Below, piece after piece: positions 6,310 to 14,835 of a stretch of DNA of 29,347 nucleotides. Both the position numbers and the translations under genes were made by a program. This stretch comes from Dehalococcoidia bacterium (GTDB taxonomy: Bacteria > Chloroflexota > Dehalococcoidia > Dehalococcoidales > DAOWKM01), in contig DAOWKM010000072.1 in NCBI GenBank assembly GCA_030643695.1, positions 1 through 29,347 on the forward strand. The letters are read 5' to 3'. Each line of letters opens with the position of its first letter. Positions within the stretch are counted from its first letter, which is position 1. The notes under the pieces are model-generated. The model was given only the letters and a program-made list of their open reading frames with translations. It was not told the origin of the DNA and made no database searches.

Positions 6310-6966
6310 GTGGGGAGGATTACTGCTATCCGTGATGGGAGGGGTCGGGGAAGGCGGGTAAATGTATTCTTAGACGGCAAGTTTGCCTTTAGCTTGGAGG
6401 CTGAACTAGCCGTAAAAGAAAGCTTACAGGTGGGACAAGAGCTATTCACCAGTCAGATTGGAGCACTGGCTAGGTTTGACCACTTCCACCGTTGTCTTAA
6501 TGCTGCTGCTCACTACCTTGGCTATCGACCTCGCAGTGAGTCTGAACTAAGGGAGAGACTCCACCGTCGTGGTTTTGATGGTGATAGTGTAGAGGCAGTA
6601 ATAGCCAGGCTAAAGGAGCAGGGGTTGGTGGATGATATGGCTTTTGCTCAATTCTGGAGGGATAACCGGGAATCATTTAGCCCGCGTAGCCAGTGGCTAA
6701 CTAGATTAGAGCTGAGGCAAAAGGGGGTAGCTGGTGACATTATAGACCAAGTGGTTGATGCTATTGATGATGACGATAGTGCCTATCGGGCGGCCCGGAA
6801 TAAAGCCCGTAGTTTACTCCAGTGCGACTATCAGACCTTCCGTCACCGGTTAGGTGACTATCTCAAGCGGCGCGGCTTTAGCTACGGGGTGATAAATCAT
6901 GTTGTGGAACGGATGTGGCAGGAACAGGGGAATGGGTCTAGGCCACTAAACCAGCAGAATGAGTAG
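6310..6966 (+). CDS. recX: RecA regulator RecX
   Basis: Binds RecA filaments and modulates their growth and ATPase. The 218-residue protein begins (GTG) with a domain containing VNVFLDGKFAFSLEAELA, typical of long RecX proteins. Helical repeats follow: AAHYLGYRPRSESELRERLHRRGFD (near residue 63), IARLKEQGLVDDMAFAQFWRDNR, and SQWLTRLELRQKGV. The last repeat ends with LKRRGFSYGVINHVVE. The start has AAAGGGGG about 12 bases upstream. It sits 106 bases after recA, the standard pairing. Confidence 0.92.
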   Translation: MGRITAIRDGRGRGRRVNVFLDGKFAFSLEAELAVKESLQVGQELFTSQIGALARFDHFHRCLNAAAHYLGYRPRSESELRERLHRRGFDGDSVEAVIARLKEQGLVDDMAFAQFWRDNRESFSPRSQWLTRLELRQKGVAGDIIDQVVDAIDDDDSAYRAARNKARSLLQCDYQTFRHRLGDYLKRRGFSYGVINHVVERMWQEQGNGSRPLNQQNE

Positions 6967-7027
6967 TATTAGCTATCTATAGTCTACCCCTATATCGGGA
7001 AAGTTGCATAATAAAGGGGGGTTAACA

Positions 7028-8566
7028 ATGGGAATAGATATAGTTCTCGCTATTTTCTTTAGTTTTGTCATAGGTGTTGTCTTTGGTGGTATGGGTGCCT
7101 TTCTTTTCCGGCGAACGATGATTGGTCGGCAAATACGAATTGCTGAGAGGAAAGCAGCTAGGATGGTGGCTGAAGCCAGACTTGAGTCCAAGGATATACT
7201 TCATCAGGCAAAGGATGAGGCAGGAAAGATTAGTTCAGCCACCGAAGCAGAGTATCGGGAACGGCGCTCTGAACTACAGCGTCAGGAGAGCCGTCTGTTT
7301 CAAAAGGCCGAAGCCCTGGAGCACAAGTTAGACGGGGTGGAGCATCGGGAGCGCAGTCTGGCTGATAGGGAAAAGGAGGTAGAGTCTGTCCGCACCCGCC
7401 TTGAGGAGCTTAGAGGCAGGCAGTTAAAGCAACTAGAGCTGATTTCGGGCTTGTCCAGTGCCGAGGCAAAGCAGATGCTGGTTGAGAGTATGGAGGTTGA
7501 GATGCAGGAGGAAGCCTCTCGGCGCCTTCGGGAGTGGGAAGCTAGGTTAAAGGAAGAAGCTGATGAGAAAGCCAGGGAGATTTTGTCTCAGACTATCCAG
7601 CGCTGCGCCTCTGAGGTGGTATCTGAGACCACAGTGGCTGTTGTTCCCTTACCCAGCGATGAGATGAAGGGTCGGCTTATCGGGCGAGAGGGTCGTAATA
7701 TTAGAGCTTTAGAGCAGGCTACTGGTGTTGACCTAATTGTTGATGATACCCCTGAGGCGGTAATTCTGTCTAGTTTTGACCCGGTGCGACGAGAGGTGGC
7801 TCGTCTAGCCTTAACCAAGCTTATCCTTGATGGTCGTATCCATCCCGCCCGCATTGAAGAGATAGTAGCCAAAACTAAGGAAGAAGTGGATGCTACTATT
7901 TATAGTGCTGGGGAGCAGGCAGCATATCAGGCAGGGGTGCATGGATTACGCCCTGAGTTAGTTAGACTGCTTGGGCGTCTTAAGTATCGCACTAGTTATG
8001 GTCAGAACGTATTAGGGCATAGTGTTGAGGTTGCCCATCTAGCTGGTATGATTGCTTCTGAACTGGGAGCCAATGTTGCTACAGCTAAGAAAGCAGGACT
8101 GCTTCACGATATTGGTAAGGGGGTAGACCAGGAGGTAGAAGGCACCCACGCTGCTATCGGGGCTGACCTGGTTAAGCAATGGGATAAATCCCCGGAGGTA
8201 GTTCAGGGTGTCGCTGAGCACCACGGGGAGACTGGCACTACTAGCATGTGGGGCTATATCATCTCAGCAGCTGATGCTATCAGTAGCGCCAGGCCAGGGG
8301 CAAGGCGTGAGTCATTGGAGGGTTACCTCAAGCGGCTAAAGGCATTGGAGGATATAGCTAATGGCTTCAAGGGGGTGGAGAAGTCCTTTGCTATTCAAGC
8401 CGGTCGTGAAATCCGTATTCTAGTCAAGCCAGAGGCGATTGATGATTTGGGAGCAATGAGACTGGCTCGAGATATCGTTAAGAAAATAGAGGAAGGACTG
8501 GAGTATCCCGGTCAAATAAAGGTTACTGTGCTCAGGGAAACAAGAGCTGTAGACTATGCTAGATAG
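7028..8566 (+). CDS. rny: Ribonuclease Y
   Basis: A membrane-anchored endoribonuclease that initiates mRNA decay. The 512-residue protein has an N-terminal membrane segment (residues ~3-25) and a long charged coiled-coil (about 30-190). A KH RNA-binding domain follows, with the GRLIGREGRNIRALE loop near residue 215. An HD hydrolase domain comes next, with HSVEVAHLAG (~330) and LLHDIGKG (~357-364) as metal ligands. ATG 7028 is chosen over the in-frame start at 7004 because AAAGGGGGG lies 6 bases upstream of it and the longer version adds polar residues before the membrane anchor. It is followed after 8 bases by ymdB, an arrangement common in Firmicutes and other phyla. Confidence 0.96.
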   Translation: MGIDIVLAIFFSFVIGVVFGGMGAFLFRRTMIGRQIRIAERKAARMVAEARLESKDILHQAKDEAGKISSATEAEYRERRSELQRQESRLFQKAEALEHKLDGVEHRERSLADREKEVESVRTRLEELRGRQLKQLELISGLSSAEAKQMLVESMEVEMQEEASRRLREWEARLKEEADEKAREILSQTIQRCASEVVSETTVAVVPLPSDEMKGRLIGREGRNIRALEQATGVDLIVDDTPEAVILSSFDPVRREVARLALTKLILDGRIHPARIEEIVAKTKEEVDATIYSAGEQAAYQAGVHGLRPELVRLLGRLKYRTSYGQNVLGHSVEVAHLAGMIASELGANVATAKKAGLLHDIGKGVDQEVEGTHAAIGADLVKQWDKSPEVVQGVAEHHGETGTTSMWGYIISAADAISSARPGARRESLEGYLKRLKALEDIANGFKGVEKSFAIQAGREIRILVKPEAIDDLGAMRLARDIVKKIEEGLEYPGQIKVTVLRETRAVDYAR

Positions 8567-8574
8567 GGGGGCTA

Positions 8575-9342
8575 GTGTTAATATTAGCCGTTGGTGATGT
8601 AATTGGTCGGCCGGGTAGGCAGGCACTAAAGGAGCTTTTGCCACCCCTGCGACAGCAATACGGGATTGACCTAGTTATGGTTAATGCTGAGAATGCTGCT
8701 GGGGGTTTAGGTTTAACCCCGGCTACCGCTGAGGAACTACTCAATGCGGGGGCTGATGTATTGACCTCGGGTAATCATATATGGGCTCAAAGGGAGATTA
8801 TTCCATACCTTAGTGGTGAAATGCCTATCCTTCGCCCGTTAAATTATCCCCCTAGCGTACCGGGTAGGGGTTACATTGTCGGTAGCCAGGCGGTGGTGGT
8901 TAATTTGATAGGGAGAACCTTTATGAGTAATTTTGATTGCCCGTTTAGAGCTATGGATGAATTACTGGCTGAGCTTAAGCCCAAGCCCCCAGTTATTATT
9001 GTTGATTTTCACGCCGAGGCAACATCGGAGAAGATGGCGATGGGGCGATACCTGGATGGCCGAGTCAGCGCTGTGCTCGGCACCCATACTCATGTGGGGA
9101 CTATTGATGCCCAATTACTTCCTCAGGGTACTGCCTATGTCACTGATATTGGCATGACGGGACCGGTTGATTCAATTATAGGTGATGATACTGAGGCAGT
9201 GCTCTATCGTTTTCTAACCATAATACCCCGTCGCTTATCGGTAGGGAAGGGTAAAACAGTGTTTAACGCAGTCCTGGTTAGAGTAGATGACGACAGTGGT
9301 CGGGCAATAAGCATTGACCGAATCTGTCAGGAGGTGGAGTAG
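8575..9342 (+). CDS. ymdB: YmdB-family metallophosphoesterase
   Basis: A 255-residue dinuclear-metal phosphodiesterase of the TIGR00282/YmdB family; the Bacillus member hydrolyses 2',3'-cyclic nucleotides. Metal-site motifs are GDVIGRPGR (residues 7-15), NAENAAGG (~37-44), TSGNHIW (~64-70), DFHAEATSEK (~142-151) and GTHTHVGTID (~164-173). The GTG start has the GGGGGG run of the preceding gene end as ribosome site. It is tightly linked to rny, so the two are probably translated from one mRNA and may cooperate in RNA turnover. Length matches the family. Confidence 0.93.
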   Translation: MLILAVGDVIGRPGRQALKELLPPLRQQYGIDLVMVNAENAAGGLGLTPATAEELLNAGADVLTSGNHIWAQREIIPYLSGEMPILRPLNYPPSVPGRGYIVGSQAVVVNLIGRTFMSNFDCPFRAMDELLAELKPKPPVIIVDFHAEATSEKMAMGRYLDGRVSAVLGTHTHVGTIDAQLLPQGTAYVTDIGMTGPVDSIIGDDTEAVLYRFLTIIPRRLSVGKGKTVFNAVLVRVDDDSGRAISIDRICQEVE

Positions 9343-9343
9343 G

Positions 9344-10168
9344 GTGGCTGGGGTAGACCTCCATATCCACTCCACTGCCTCTGATGGCCGACTCAGTCCG
9401 GTAGAGATTGTCCGTAAAGCCGGGGAAAAGGGGCTAATCGTTATTGCTCTGGCTGACCATGATACGGTAAACGGGATTGCTTCAGCTCAGGCAGCGGCTG
9501 AAGCCTTCCCTTGGCTGAGAGTTATCCCCTGTGTGGAAATTAGCACCGATGTCCCCGGGGGTGAGGTTCATATTCTGGGCTACTTTATAGATTATACTGC
9601 CCCTGAGCTAAAAGCCAGCCTGGAGAGGATGCGGGATTCTCGGCGGGGGCGGGCTCAAGGGATGATTACTAAATTGGCTAATTTGGGCATTCATATTGAG
9701 TGGCAGCGAGTCCAGGAGATAGCCGGCAGTGGCACTGTGGGGCGTCCTCACCTCGCTCAGGCTATGTTGGAGAAGGGTTATATCGCCTCAATCAAGGAGG
9801 CATTTACTAAATATATAAGTCGGGATGGACCGGCCTATGTTGAGCGGGAGAAGACAACTCCGCAGGAGGCGGTAAAACTGATATTGCGGGCTAACGGACT
9901 ACCAGTGCTGGCACACCCGTTAACTGTTAACGACCCTGAAGCGATGGTTGTTGAGCTAAGGGCAGCAGGGCTGGTAGGTATTGAAGCCTACTACGATAGC
10001 TATACTGCTGATGAAATCAACGGGTTAGTTAGCCTAGCTAATAAGTATAATCTTATTGCCACTGGTGGCAGTGATTACCATGGTCTGGATGCTGACATTG
10101 AGACTGTGATTGGTGGTGTAGATGTGCCTATGGAAGCAGTAGAGCGGCTTATGGCTCTGGCAAAATAG
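9344..10168 (+). CDS. PHP-domain phosphoesterase (TrpH/RNase AM-like)
   Basis: A 274-residue PHP hydrolase. Metal-binding motifs are DLHIHSTASDG (residues 4-14), LADHDTVNG (~36-44), VEISTD (near 65), the LAHP motif (~193) and GSDYHG (~243-248). Related proteins degrade 3',5'-nucleoside bisphosphates (pAp) or act as 5'-3' exonuclease on short RNA; either would suit its place behind rny and ymdB. GTG 9344 is chosen because AGGAGG sits 9 bases before it and the gene then begins 1 base after ymdB ends; an upstream in-frame start at 9314 would overlap ymdB. Exact substrate cannot be decided from sequence. Confidence 0.88.
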   Translation: MAGVDLHIHSTASDGRLSPVEIVRKAGEKGLIVIALADHDTVNGIASAQAAAEAFPWLRVIPCVEISTDVPGGEVHILGYFIDYTAPELKASLERMRDSRRGRAQGMITKLANLGIHIEWQRVQEIAGSGTVGRPHLAQAMLEKGYIASIKEAFTKYISRDGPAYVEREKTTPQEAVKLILRANGLPVLAHPLTVNDPEAMVVELRAAGLVGIEAYYDSYTADEINGLVSLANKYNLIATGGSDYHGLDADIETVIGGVDVPMEAVERLMALAK

Positions 10169-10191
10169 TCAGTGCTGAAGAAAGAGAACTT

Positions 10192-10890
10192 ATGGCTATT
10201 GAGTTTGTATTATTAGTGCTGGGTGCCTACCTTTTGGGTTCGGTGCCAGCTGCCTATTTAGTTACCAAGTGGTCTCGGGGAATAGACATTAGACAATACG
10301 GCAGTGGCAATGTTGGCGCGGCAAATGTAGTAACTGTTGCTTCCAAACGGTGGGCGGTTCCGGTAATTATTTTTGATTTAGGTAAGGGGATGGTGATGGT
10401 TTGGGTAGCTCAACTGGTGGGACTGGGTATTGCTCAGCAGGTGGCAGTGGGCTTGGCGGCAATTATTGGCCATAACTGGCCCGTTTTTCTCCACTTTAAT
10501 GGTGGTAGGGGGGGTCTAACTCTTACTGGCGTCGCCCTTATTTTAGCACCAAAGCTGACGCTGATATTACTACTCTTTGTTTTCCTTTCCACTATATTCA
10601 GGCAGATGGCTTTGGGGGTGGTGGTGGCGGTGGCAGCCTTGCCCATATTGAGCTGGTTTCTTAGTCAGCCATTGGGCATTAAAGAGCCGCTACCAGTTAG
10701 TCTGGGTTTCTTGGCTATATTTCTAATTACGGTGCTCAGACGATTAACAGCTCCACGAACTTCAGTTACTGCCTCGGTAAGTCCAAGGCAGCTGTTAGTT
10801 AACCGTCTATTTTTTGACCGGGACATAAGGGATAGAGAGGCCTGGATGCATCGTGCCCCTGAACAACAAGAGAAGCAGAAGAAAGGTTAA
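10192..10890 (+). CDS. plsY: Glycerol-3-phosphate acyltransferase PlsY
   Basis: Integral membrane enzyme that transfers an acyl group from acyl phosphate to glycerol-3-phosphate, the first step of phosphatidic acid synthesis. The 232-residue protein has about five membrane segments. The motifs are LLGSVPAAYL (residues ~14-23), GSGNVGAANV (~37-46), DLGKG (~63) and GHNWPVFLHFNGGRGG (~98-113). Two differ slightly from the usual GNPGATN and FKGGKG forms, so the assignment is firm but the protein is divergent. A hydrophilic C-terminal tail of ~25 residues rich in Gln and Lys is extra. Start ATG with GAAAGAGAAC upstream. Confidence 0.88.
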   Translation: MAIEFVLLVLGAYLLGSVPAAYLVTKWSRGIDIRQYGSGNVGAANVVTVASKRWAVPVIIFDLGKGMVMVWVAQLVGLGIAQQVAVGLAAIIGHNWPVFLHFNGGRGGLTLTGVALILAPKLTLILLLFVFLSTIFRQMALGVVVAVAALPILSWFLSQPLGIKEPLPVSLGFLAIFLITVLRRLTAPRTSVTASVSPRQLLVNRLFFDRDIRDREAWMHRAPEQQEKQKKG

Positions 10891-10900
10891 TTATAATGCG

Positions 10901-11374
10901 ATGAAATGTGCTTATCACCCTGATGTTGAAACTAACCTGAGGTGCGGTAAGTGCGGTAAGCCAATATGCCCTAAGTGCCTGGTGCAGACGCCAGTGGGAG
11001 CCAGATGCCCAGATTGCGCCCGACTTTATAAGCTACCTACCTATCGGGTTTCTACTAAATACTACCTGAGGGCGATGGGGACAGGGTTAGGTATGGCTAT
11101 TGCTGGTGGCCTTGCCTGGGCGGCGGTAACGGGTTTGGTGTCTTTCCTTTACCTCAACCTCCTTTTGGCTCCTGGCATTGGTTATGCTATTGGGCAAGTA
11201 GTCAGCCTTTCGGTTAACCGCAAACGCAGCACGGGATTAGCCGTTGTTGCTGGCATTGCCGTAGTGATAAGCTACTTGGTTAGTATCCTTTGCCCTTGGG
11301 GATTTCCTTTTAGGCTTCTTGACCTATTAGCCCTGGCTCTGGGTATTTTTGTAGCTACTATCTACTTACGCTAA
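10901..11374 (+). CDS. B-box-type zinc finger membrane protein
   Basis: A 157-residue protein with an N-terminal cysteine/histidine cluster: residues 1-40 contain CAYHP, CGKCGKPICPKC and CPDC, fitting a B-box-like zinc finger with two metal sites. Four hydrophobic helices follow (about residues 55-75, 80-100, 112-132 and 138-155). Such proteins are common near lipid and membrane genes in Chloroflexota and actinobacteria, but no activity is known. ATG 10901 is preferred: it follows the plsY stop directly (GAAAGG about 14 bases upstream), whereas the frame from 10853 overlaps plsY and adds only basic residues. Confidence 0.75.
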   Translation: MKCAYHPDVETNLRCGKCGKPICPKCLVQTPVGARCPDCARLYKLPTYRVSTKYYLRAMGTGLGMAIAGGLAWAAVTGLVSFLYLNLLLAPGIGYAIGQVVSLSVNRKRSTGLAVVAGIAVVISYLVSILCPWGFPFRLLDLLALALGIFVATIYLR

Positions 11375-11403
11375 AACAAGTTTTACACTGAGAAGGAGAC
11401 AAG

Positions 11404-13494
11404 GTGATGGTTCCCCAACGGGAAATATTCTGGAATATTCTATATGGCGACTTAATACTTTACCCGTTAGCCGTTATTGTAGTTGGCATCTTTATCTATG
11501 CCATATACCGCCGCTATAAATTATGGCGATTAGGCACGCCAGATAACAGGTTTGCCCACCTGGATAGGAGACTATGGGCATTTATAGTTACCGGGGTTGT
11601 TGATGGTGTATTGCACCGGAGATTCTTTGGTGTCGGCGATAACCTAGGACATAGGTCCTTTTCCATCAAAGATTTTCTACCCAAGGAGCTTTACCCCGGA
11701 GTAATGCACTTCCTCATCTTTGTGGGCTGTATTGTATTGCTTCTAGGCGCATTTGTAGACTTTATTAGTCATTATCTCTTCCACTTTATGCACGGTGGTT
11801 TCTACCTGGGCTACTCAGTGGTTGTTGATGCCTTTGGCATACTGGTTCTAGTCGGGGCAACCCTGGCTATTGTCAGGCGCTATGTTCAAAAACCAGATAG
11901 ACTGGATAGTACTAATGAGGACTTGATTGCCCTCATCCTAATCGGTGTGGTGGTATTTACCGGCTTTATTGTTGAGGGATTTCGTATTGCGGCTACCGAG
12001 CTAAAGACAACCCCTAGTTGGGCACTATGGTCTCCTGGTGGCTTTATCCTGGCTCGGGCTTTTAGCGGTTTAGGTGAACAGACACTGCTGCTGTGGCACC
12101 GGATTACTTGGTGGGCGCACATGGTTATTGCCCTGGGGGCGATTACTTATGTTTCTCTCTACTGGAATAAATTATGGCATATAATTGTTTCCCCGTTGAA
12201 TGTATTCTTCAGGTCTCTGGAGCCCAGGGGAGCCCTGGTGCCCATCGACTTGGAGACCGCCGAGAGCTTTGGTGCTGCCAAGATTGAAGACTTTACCTGG
12301 AAGCAATTGATGGATTTGGATGCCTGCACTCGCTGTGGTCGGTGTCAGGATATCTGCCCGGCTTATTCCAGCGGAAAGCCATTGAGCCCGAAGAAGATTA
12401 CCCAGGACCTTAGAGGTAGTTTGCTGGAGCGGACACGCAATCCCGGGAATAGTAATCGGGCTCTTATCGGCGATGTGGTAACCAAGGATGAGATATGGGC
12501 TTGCACTACCTGTCGTGCCTGCCAGGAGGTATGCCCCGTCTATGTAGAGCATATTGGTAAGATTATTGACCTGAGGCGGAATCTGGTATTGGAGCAGGCT
12601 TCAATCCCGGAGACGGCTGAAAGGGCGCTCCGAAGCATTGAGAATAGAGGGCACCCGTGGCGAGGAACCACATTAACCAGAACTGGCTGGGCTCAGGGGC
12701 TTGATATTAAGACCCTGGCTGAGGATAGTGATATAGATATCCTGTATTGGGTTGGCTGCACCGAGGCCCTGGTAGATAGGAGTATGAAGACAGCTCAGGC
12801 TATGGGTAGGCTATTAAAGCAAGCTGGAGTTAAATTTGGTATCCTCGGCGATGAGGAGAGCTGCTGCGGTGACCCCGCCCGGCGCCTGGGTAATGAATAC
12901 CTCTTCCAGATTCAGGCTGAGAAAAATATTGAGTTGCTGAAGAGATATAATGTGAAGAAGATAGTTACTGCTTGTCCTCACTGCTATAACACTCTAAAGA
13001 ATGAATACCCCCAGTTCGGAGGAGAGTTTGAAGTTCTCCACCACACCGAGCTTATTGCCAGCTTGCTCAGAGAAGGTAGACTGAAAATTATCAAAGGCAG
13101 CAGGGGGGTAATAACCTATCACGATTCCTGTTACCTGGGGAGATATAATGATATTTATGAGCCACCGAGGCAGATTTTAAATAATATGCCTGATATTGAG
13201 GTTGTTGAGATGGAGCGGAATCGGGAAAGAAGCTTCTGCTGTGGTGCTGGCGGTGGTAATATGTGGATGGAAGAGCATATTGGCAGGAGAATCAGTGAGA
13301 TGCGCATTGAGCAGGTAATGGAGACCGGAGCTCAGGTGGTGGCTACTGCCTGTCCCTTCTGCCTTCAGATGCTGGATGATGCCATAAGGGCAAAAGCTGC
13401 CGAAGAATCGCTTAAGGTTATGGATGTTGCCGAGCTATTAGCCGGGTCGGCAATATATCGCCCTTATTCCGGGGCTGAAATGGTGAGAGAGTAG
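11404..13494 (+). CDS. Membrane Fe-S oxidoreductase, NarI-HdrD type (EMO-like)
   Basis: A 696-residue membrane electron-transfer protein. Residues ~1-290 hold six or so hydrophobic helices with several conserved-looking histidines, as in the NarI-like heme b domain. Residues ~300-400 hold a double [4Fe-4S] ferredoxin region (CTRCGRCQDICP from 308, CTTCRACQEVCP from 367). The C-terminal part has two CCG modules: CCG at ~487 followed by ACPHC, and CCG at ~612 followed by ACPFC. These bind non-cubane Fe-S clusters in HdrD/HdrB-type proteins. This order matches the ETF:menaquinone oxidoreductase (EMO) type. No etfAB genes are in the window. AGAAGGAG lies 5 bases before GTG 11404 and 8 before ATG 11407; either may start the protein. 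It ends 3 bases before the dehydratase subunit gene, implying one operon. Confidence 0.88.
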   Translation: MMVPQREIFWNILYGDLILYPLAVIVVGIFIYAIYRRYKLWRLGTPDNRFAHLDRRLWAFIVTGVVDGVLHRRFFGVGDNLGHRSFSIKDFLPKELYPGVMHFLIFVGCIVLLLGAFVDFISHYLFHFMHGGFYLGYSVVVDAFGILVLVGATLAIVRRYVQKPDRLDSTNEDLIALILIGVVVFTGFIVEGFRIAATELKTTPSWALWSPGGFILARAFSGLGEQTLLLWHRITWWAHMVIALGAITYVSLYWNKLWHIIVSPLNVFFRSLEPRGALVPIDLETAESFGAAKIEDFTWKQLMDLDACTRCGRCQDICPAYSSGKPLSPKKITQDLRGSLLERTRNPGNSNRALIGDVVTKDEIWACTTCRACQEVCPVYVEHIGKIIDLRRNLVLEQASIPETAERALRSIENRGHPWRGTTLTRTGWAQGLDIKTLAEDSDIDILYWVGCTEALVDRSMKTAQAMGRLLKQAGVKFGILGDEESCCGDPARRLGNEYLFQIQAEKNIELLKRYNVKKIVTACPHCYNTLKNEYPQFGGEFEVLHHTELIASLLREGRLKIIKGSRGVITYHDSCYLGRYNDIYEPPRQILNNMPDIEVVEMERNRERSFCCGAGGGNMWMEEHIGRRISEMRIEQVMETGAQVVATACPFCLQMLDDAIRAKAAEESLKVMDVAELLAGSAIYRPYSGAEMVRE

Positions 13495-13497
13495 ATT

Positions 13498-14835
13498 ATG
13501 ACCAATGAGAAAAAGAGAACAATAAACCGGCTGAAGACAATGTACCCCCTCCGGGCGCTGCTGGATGAAATGTATAAGGGAAATATTGAAGCTAGCAAGG
13601 CGGGGAAACCCACTGCCTGGTGCATGGTTACCTTTTGGGAGGGTGATGTTATTCTCAAGGCTATGGATGTAGAATCAGTCTATCCGGAAAATTATGGCGC
13701 TGTCTGTGCTGCCTTTGGAGCGGCTCCGGCTTATCTTGATCGTTCTGATGCCGATGGATTTCCGACCCATATGTGTGGCTATGCCCGAAACTGCCTCGGC
13801 TACACGGCTAGAATGATGGATTTGGGAGAAATACCGCCAGGGGCACCTATGGGGGGAATGCCCAAGCCGATACTATTGCTGAGCTCAGGCAGTTTGTGTG
13901 ATGCTCACTATAAGTGGTTCCAGGCACTAGGGCGCTACTTAGATGCTCCAGTGTGGACAATGGAGCTTCCTCTTCCCGGGGTGAAAGAGAGCCGGATAGA
14001 AGGTGCCTATGAGCACAATATTGGTTTCATGGTTGCCGAGCTAAGGGAGTTTGTTACCTTTCTGGAACGCCTATTGAGCAAGAAGATGGACTGGGATAAA
14101 TTAGATGAGCTGATAGACGACATGATAGAGATGAACCGGGTATGGTATGAGATTAATGAGCTGCGTAAGGCAAGACCTTGCCCTATGCACTCCCGGGACT
14201 TTTGGAGCAGTATGAGTGGCTCTCTTTATCCATCGGGAGACCTCAAGGTATCGGTGGATTTATATCGGAAGATGTATGATGAGGTAAAGTACAGGGTAGA
14301 TAACAATATAGGAGCTCTGCCTATTGAGGAGAAATATAGATTGCTGTTTCTTGAACTTCCGCCATGGCACAGCTTGGGTTTTTTCAATCAATTAGCCGAG
14401 AGGGGCTGGAATTTTGTGGTTGAGAGCTGGAGCTATCATCCGCCCCAACCTATAGATTTAACTAAAGTCAGCGACCCACTGGAGCGCATTGCTAGGTTCA
14501 CCTATCAATGGCTTACTGGCCGCTTCCCCGATGCCTTCAACGCTGGGGAGTGGGGGGGATATTCCGCTTATCCCTACCTGGAGTATGCCCAGGATTACCA
14601 ATGTGATGGGGCGCTCCTTCACCCCCTCGTTACCTGCCGCACCGCTACCAACCACTTGATGCTGGTTCAGGACCGGCTGATGAAAAAGCTGAAGATTCCT
14701 TCCTTGGTAGTGGAGGGAGATATTGTCGACCTCAAACTTTTTGACCCTGTTGATGCCTTGAGGAAGGCAGAGACATTTGAGGAAACTATGAACCATTATA
14801 AGAAGGTGCGGCGGCAAGAAGGACTGGAATGGTAA
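13498..14835 (+). CDS. 2-Hydroxyacyl-CoA dehydratase/benzoyl-CoA reductase-family subunit (large)
   Basis: A 445-residue protein of the HgdA/HgdB-BcrB/BcrC superfamily, which bind a [4Fe-4S] cluster with the activase-delivered electron. Visible family features are MCGYARNCLGYTARMMDLG (~residues 97-115), SSGSLCDAHYKWFQ (~128-141), a middle segment with RKARPCPMHS, and the C-terminal DGALLHPLVTCRTATNHL (~369-386). The final block LKIPSLVVEGDIVD is also typical. Size is close to BcrB of Thauera or HgdA. It overlaps the next subunit gene by 7 bases, indicating translational coupling and a heterodimer. Whether the substrate is a 2-hydroxyacyl-CoA or an aromatic CoA ester cannot be settled from the sequence. 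Confidence 0.87.
   Translation: MTNEKKRTINRLKTMYPLRALLDEMYKGNIEASKAGKPTAWCMVTFWEGDVILKAMDVESVYPENYGAVCAAFGAAPAYLDRSDADGFPTHMCGYARNCLGYTARMMDLGEIPPGAPMGGMPKPILLLSSGSLCDAHYKWFQALGRYLDAPVWTMELPLPGVKESRIEGAYEHNIGFMVAELREFVTFLERLLSKKMDWDKLDELIDDMIEMNRVWYEINELRKARPCPMHSRDFWSSMSGSLYPSGDLKVSVDLYRKMYDEVKYRVDNNIGALPIEEKYRLLFLELPPWHSLGFFNQLAERGWNFVVESWSYHPPQPIDLTKVSDPLERIARFTYQWLTGRFPDAFNAGEWGGYSAYPYLEYAQDYQCDGALLHPLVTCRTATNHLMLVQDRLMKKLKIPSLVVEGDIVDLKLFDPVDALRKAETFEETMNHYKKVRRQEGLEW

Noticed and set aside
7022..7204. Minus-strand open frames inside rny
   Set aside because: Shadow frames of the RNase Y gene; no ribosome site and no family features.
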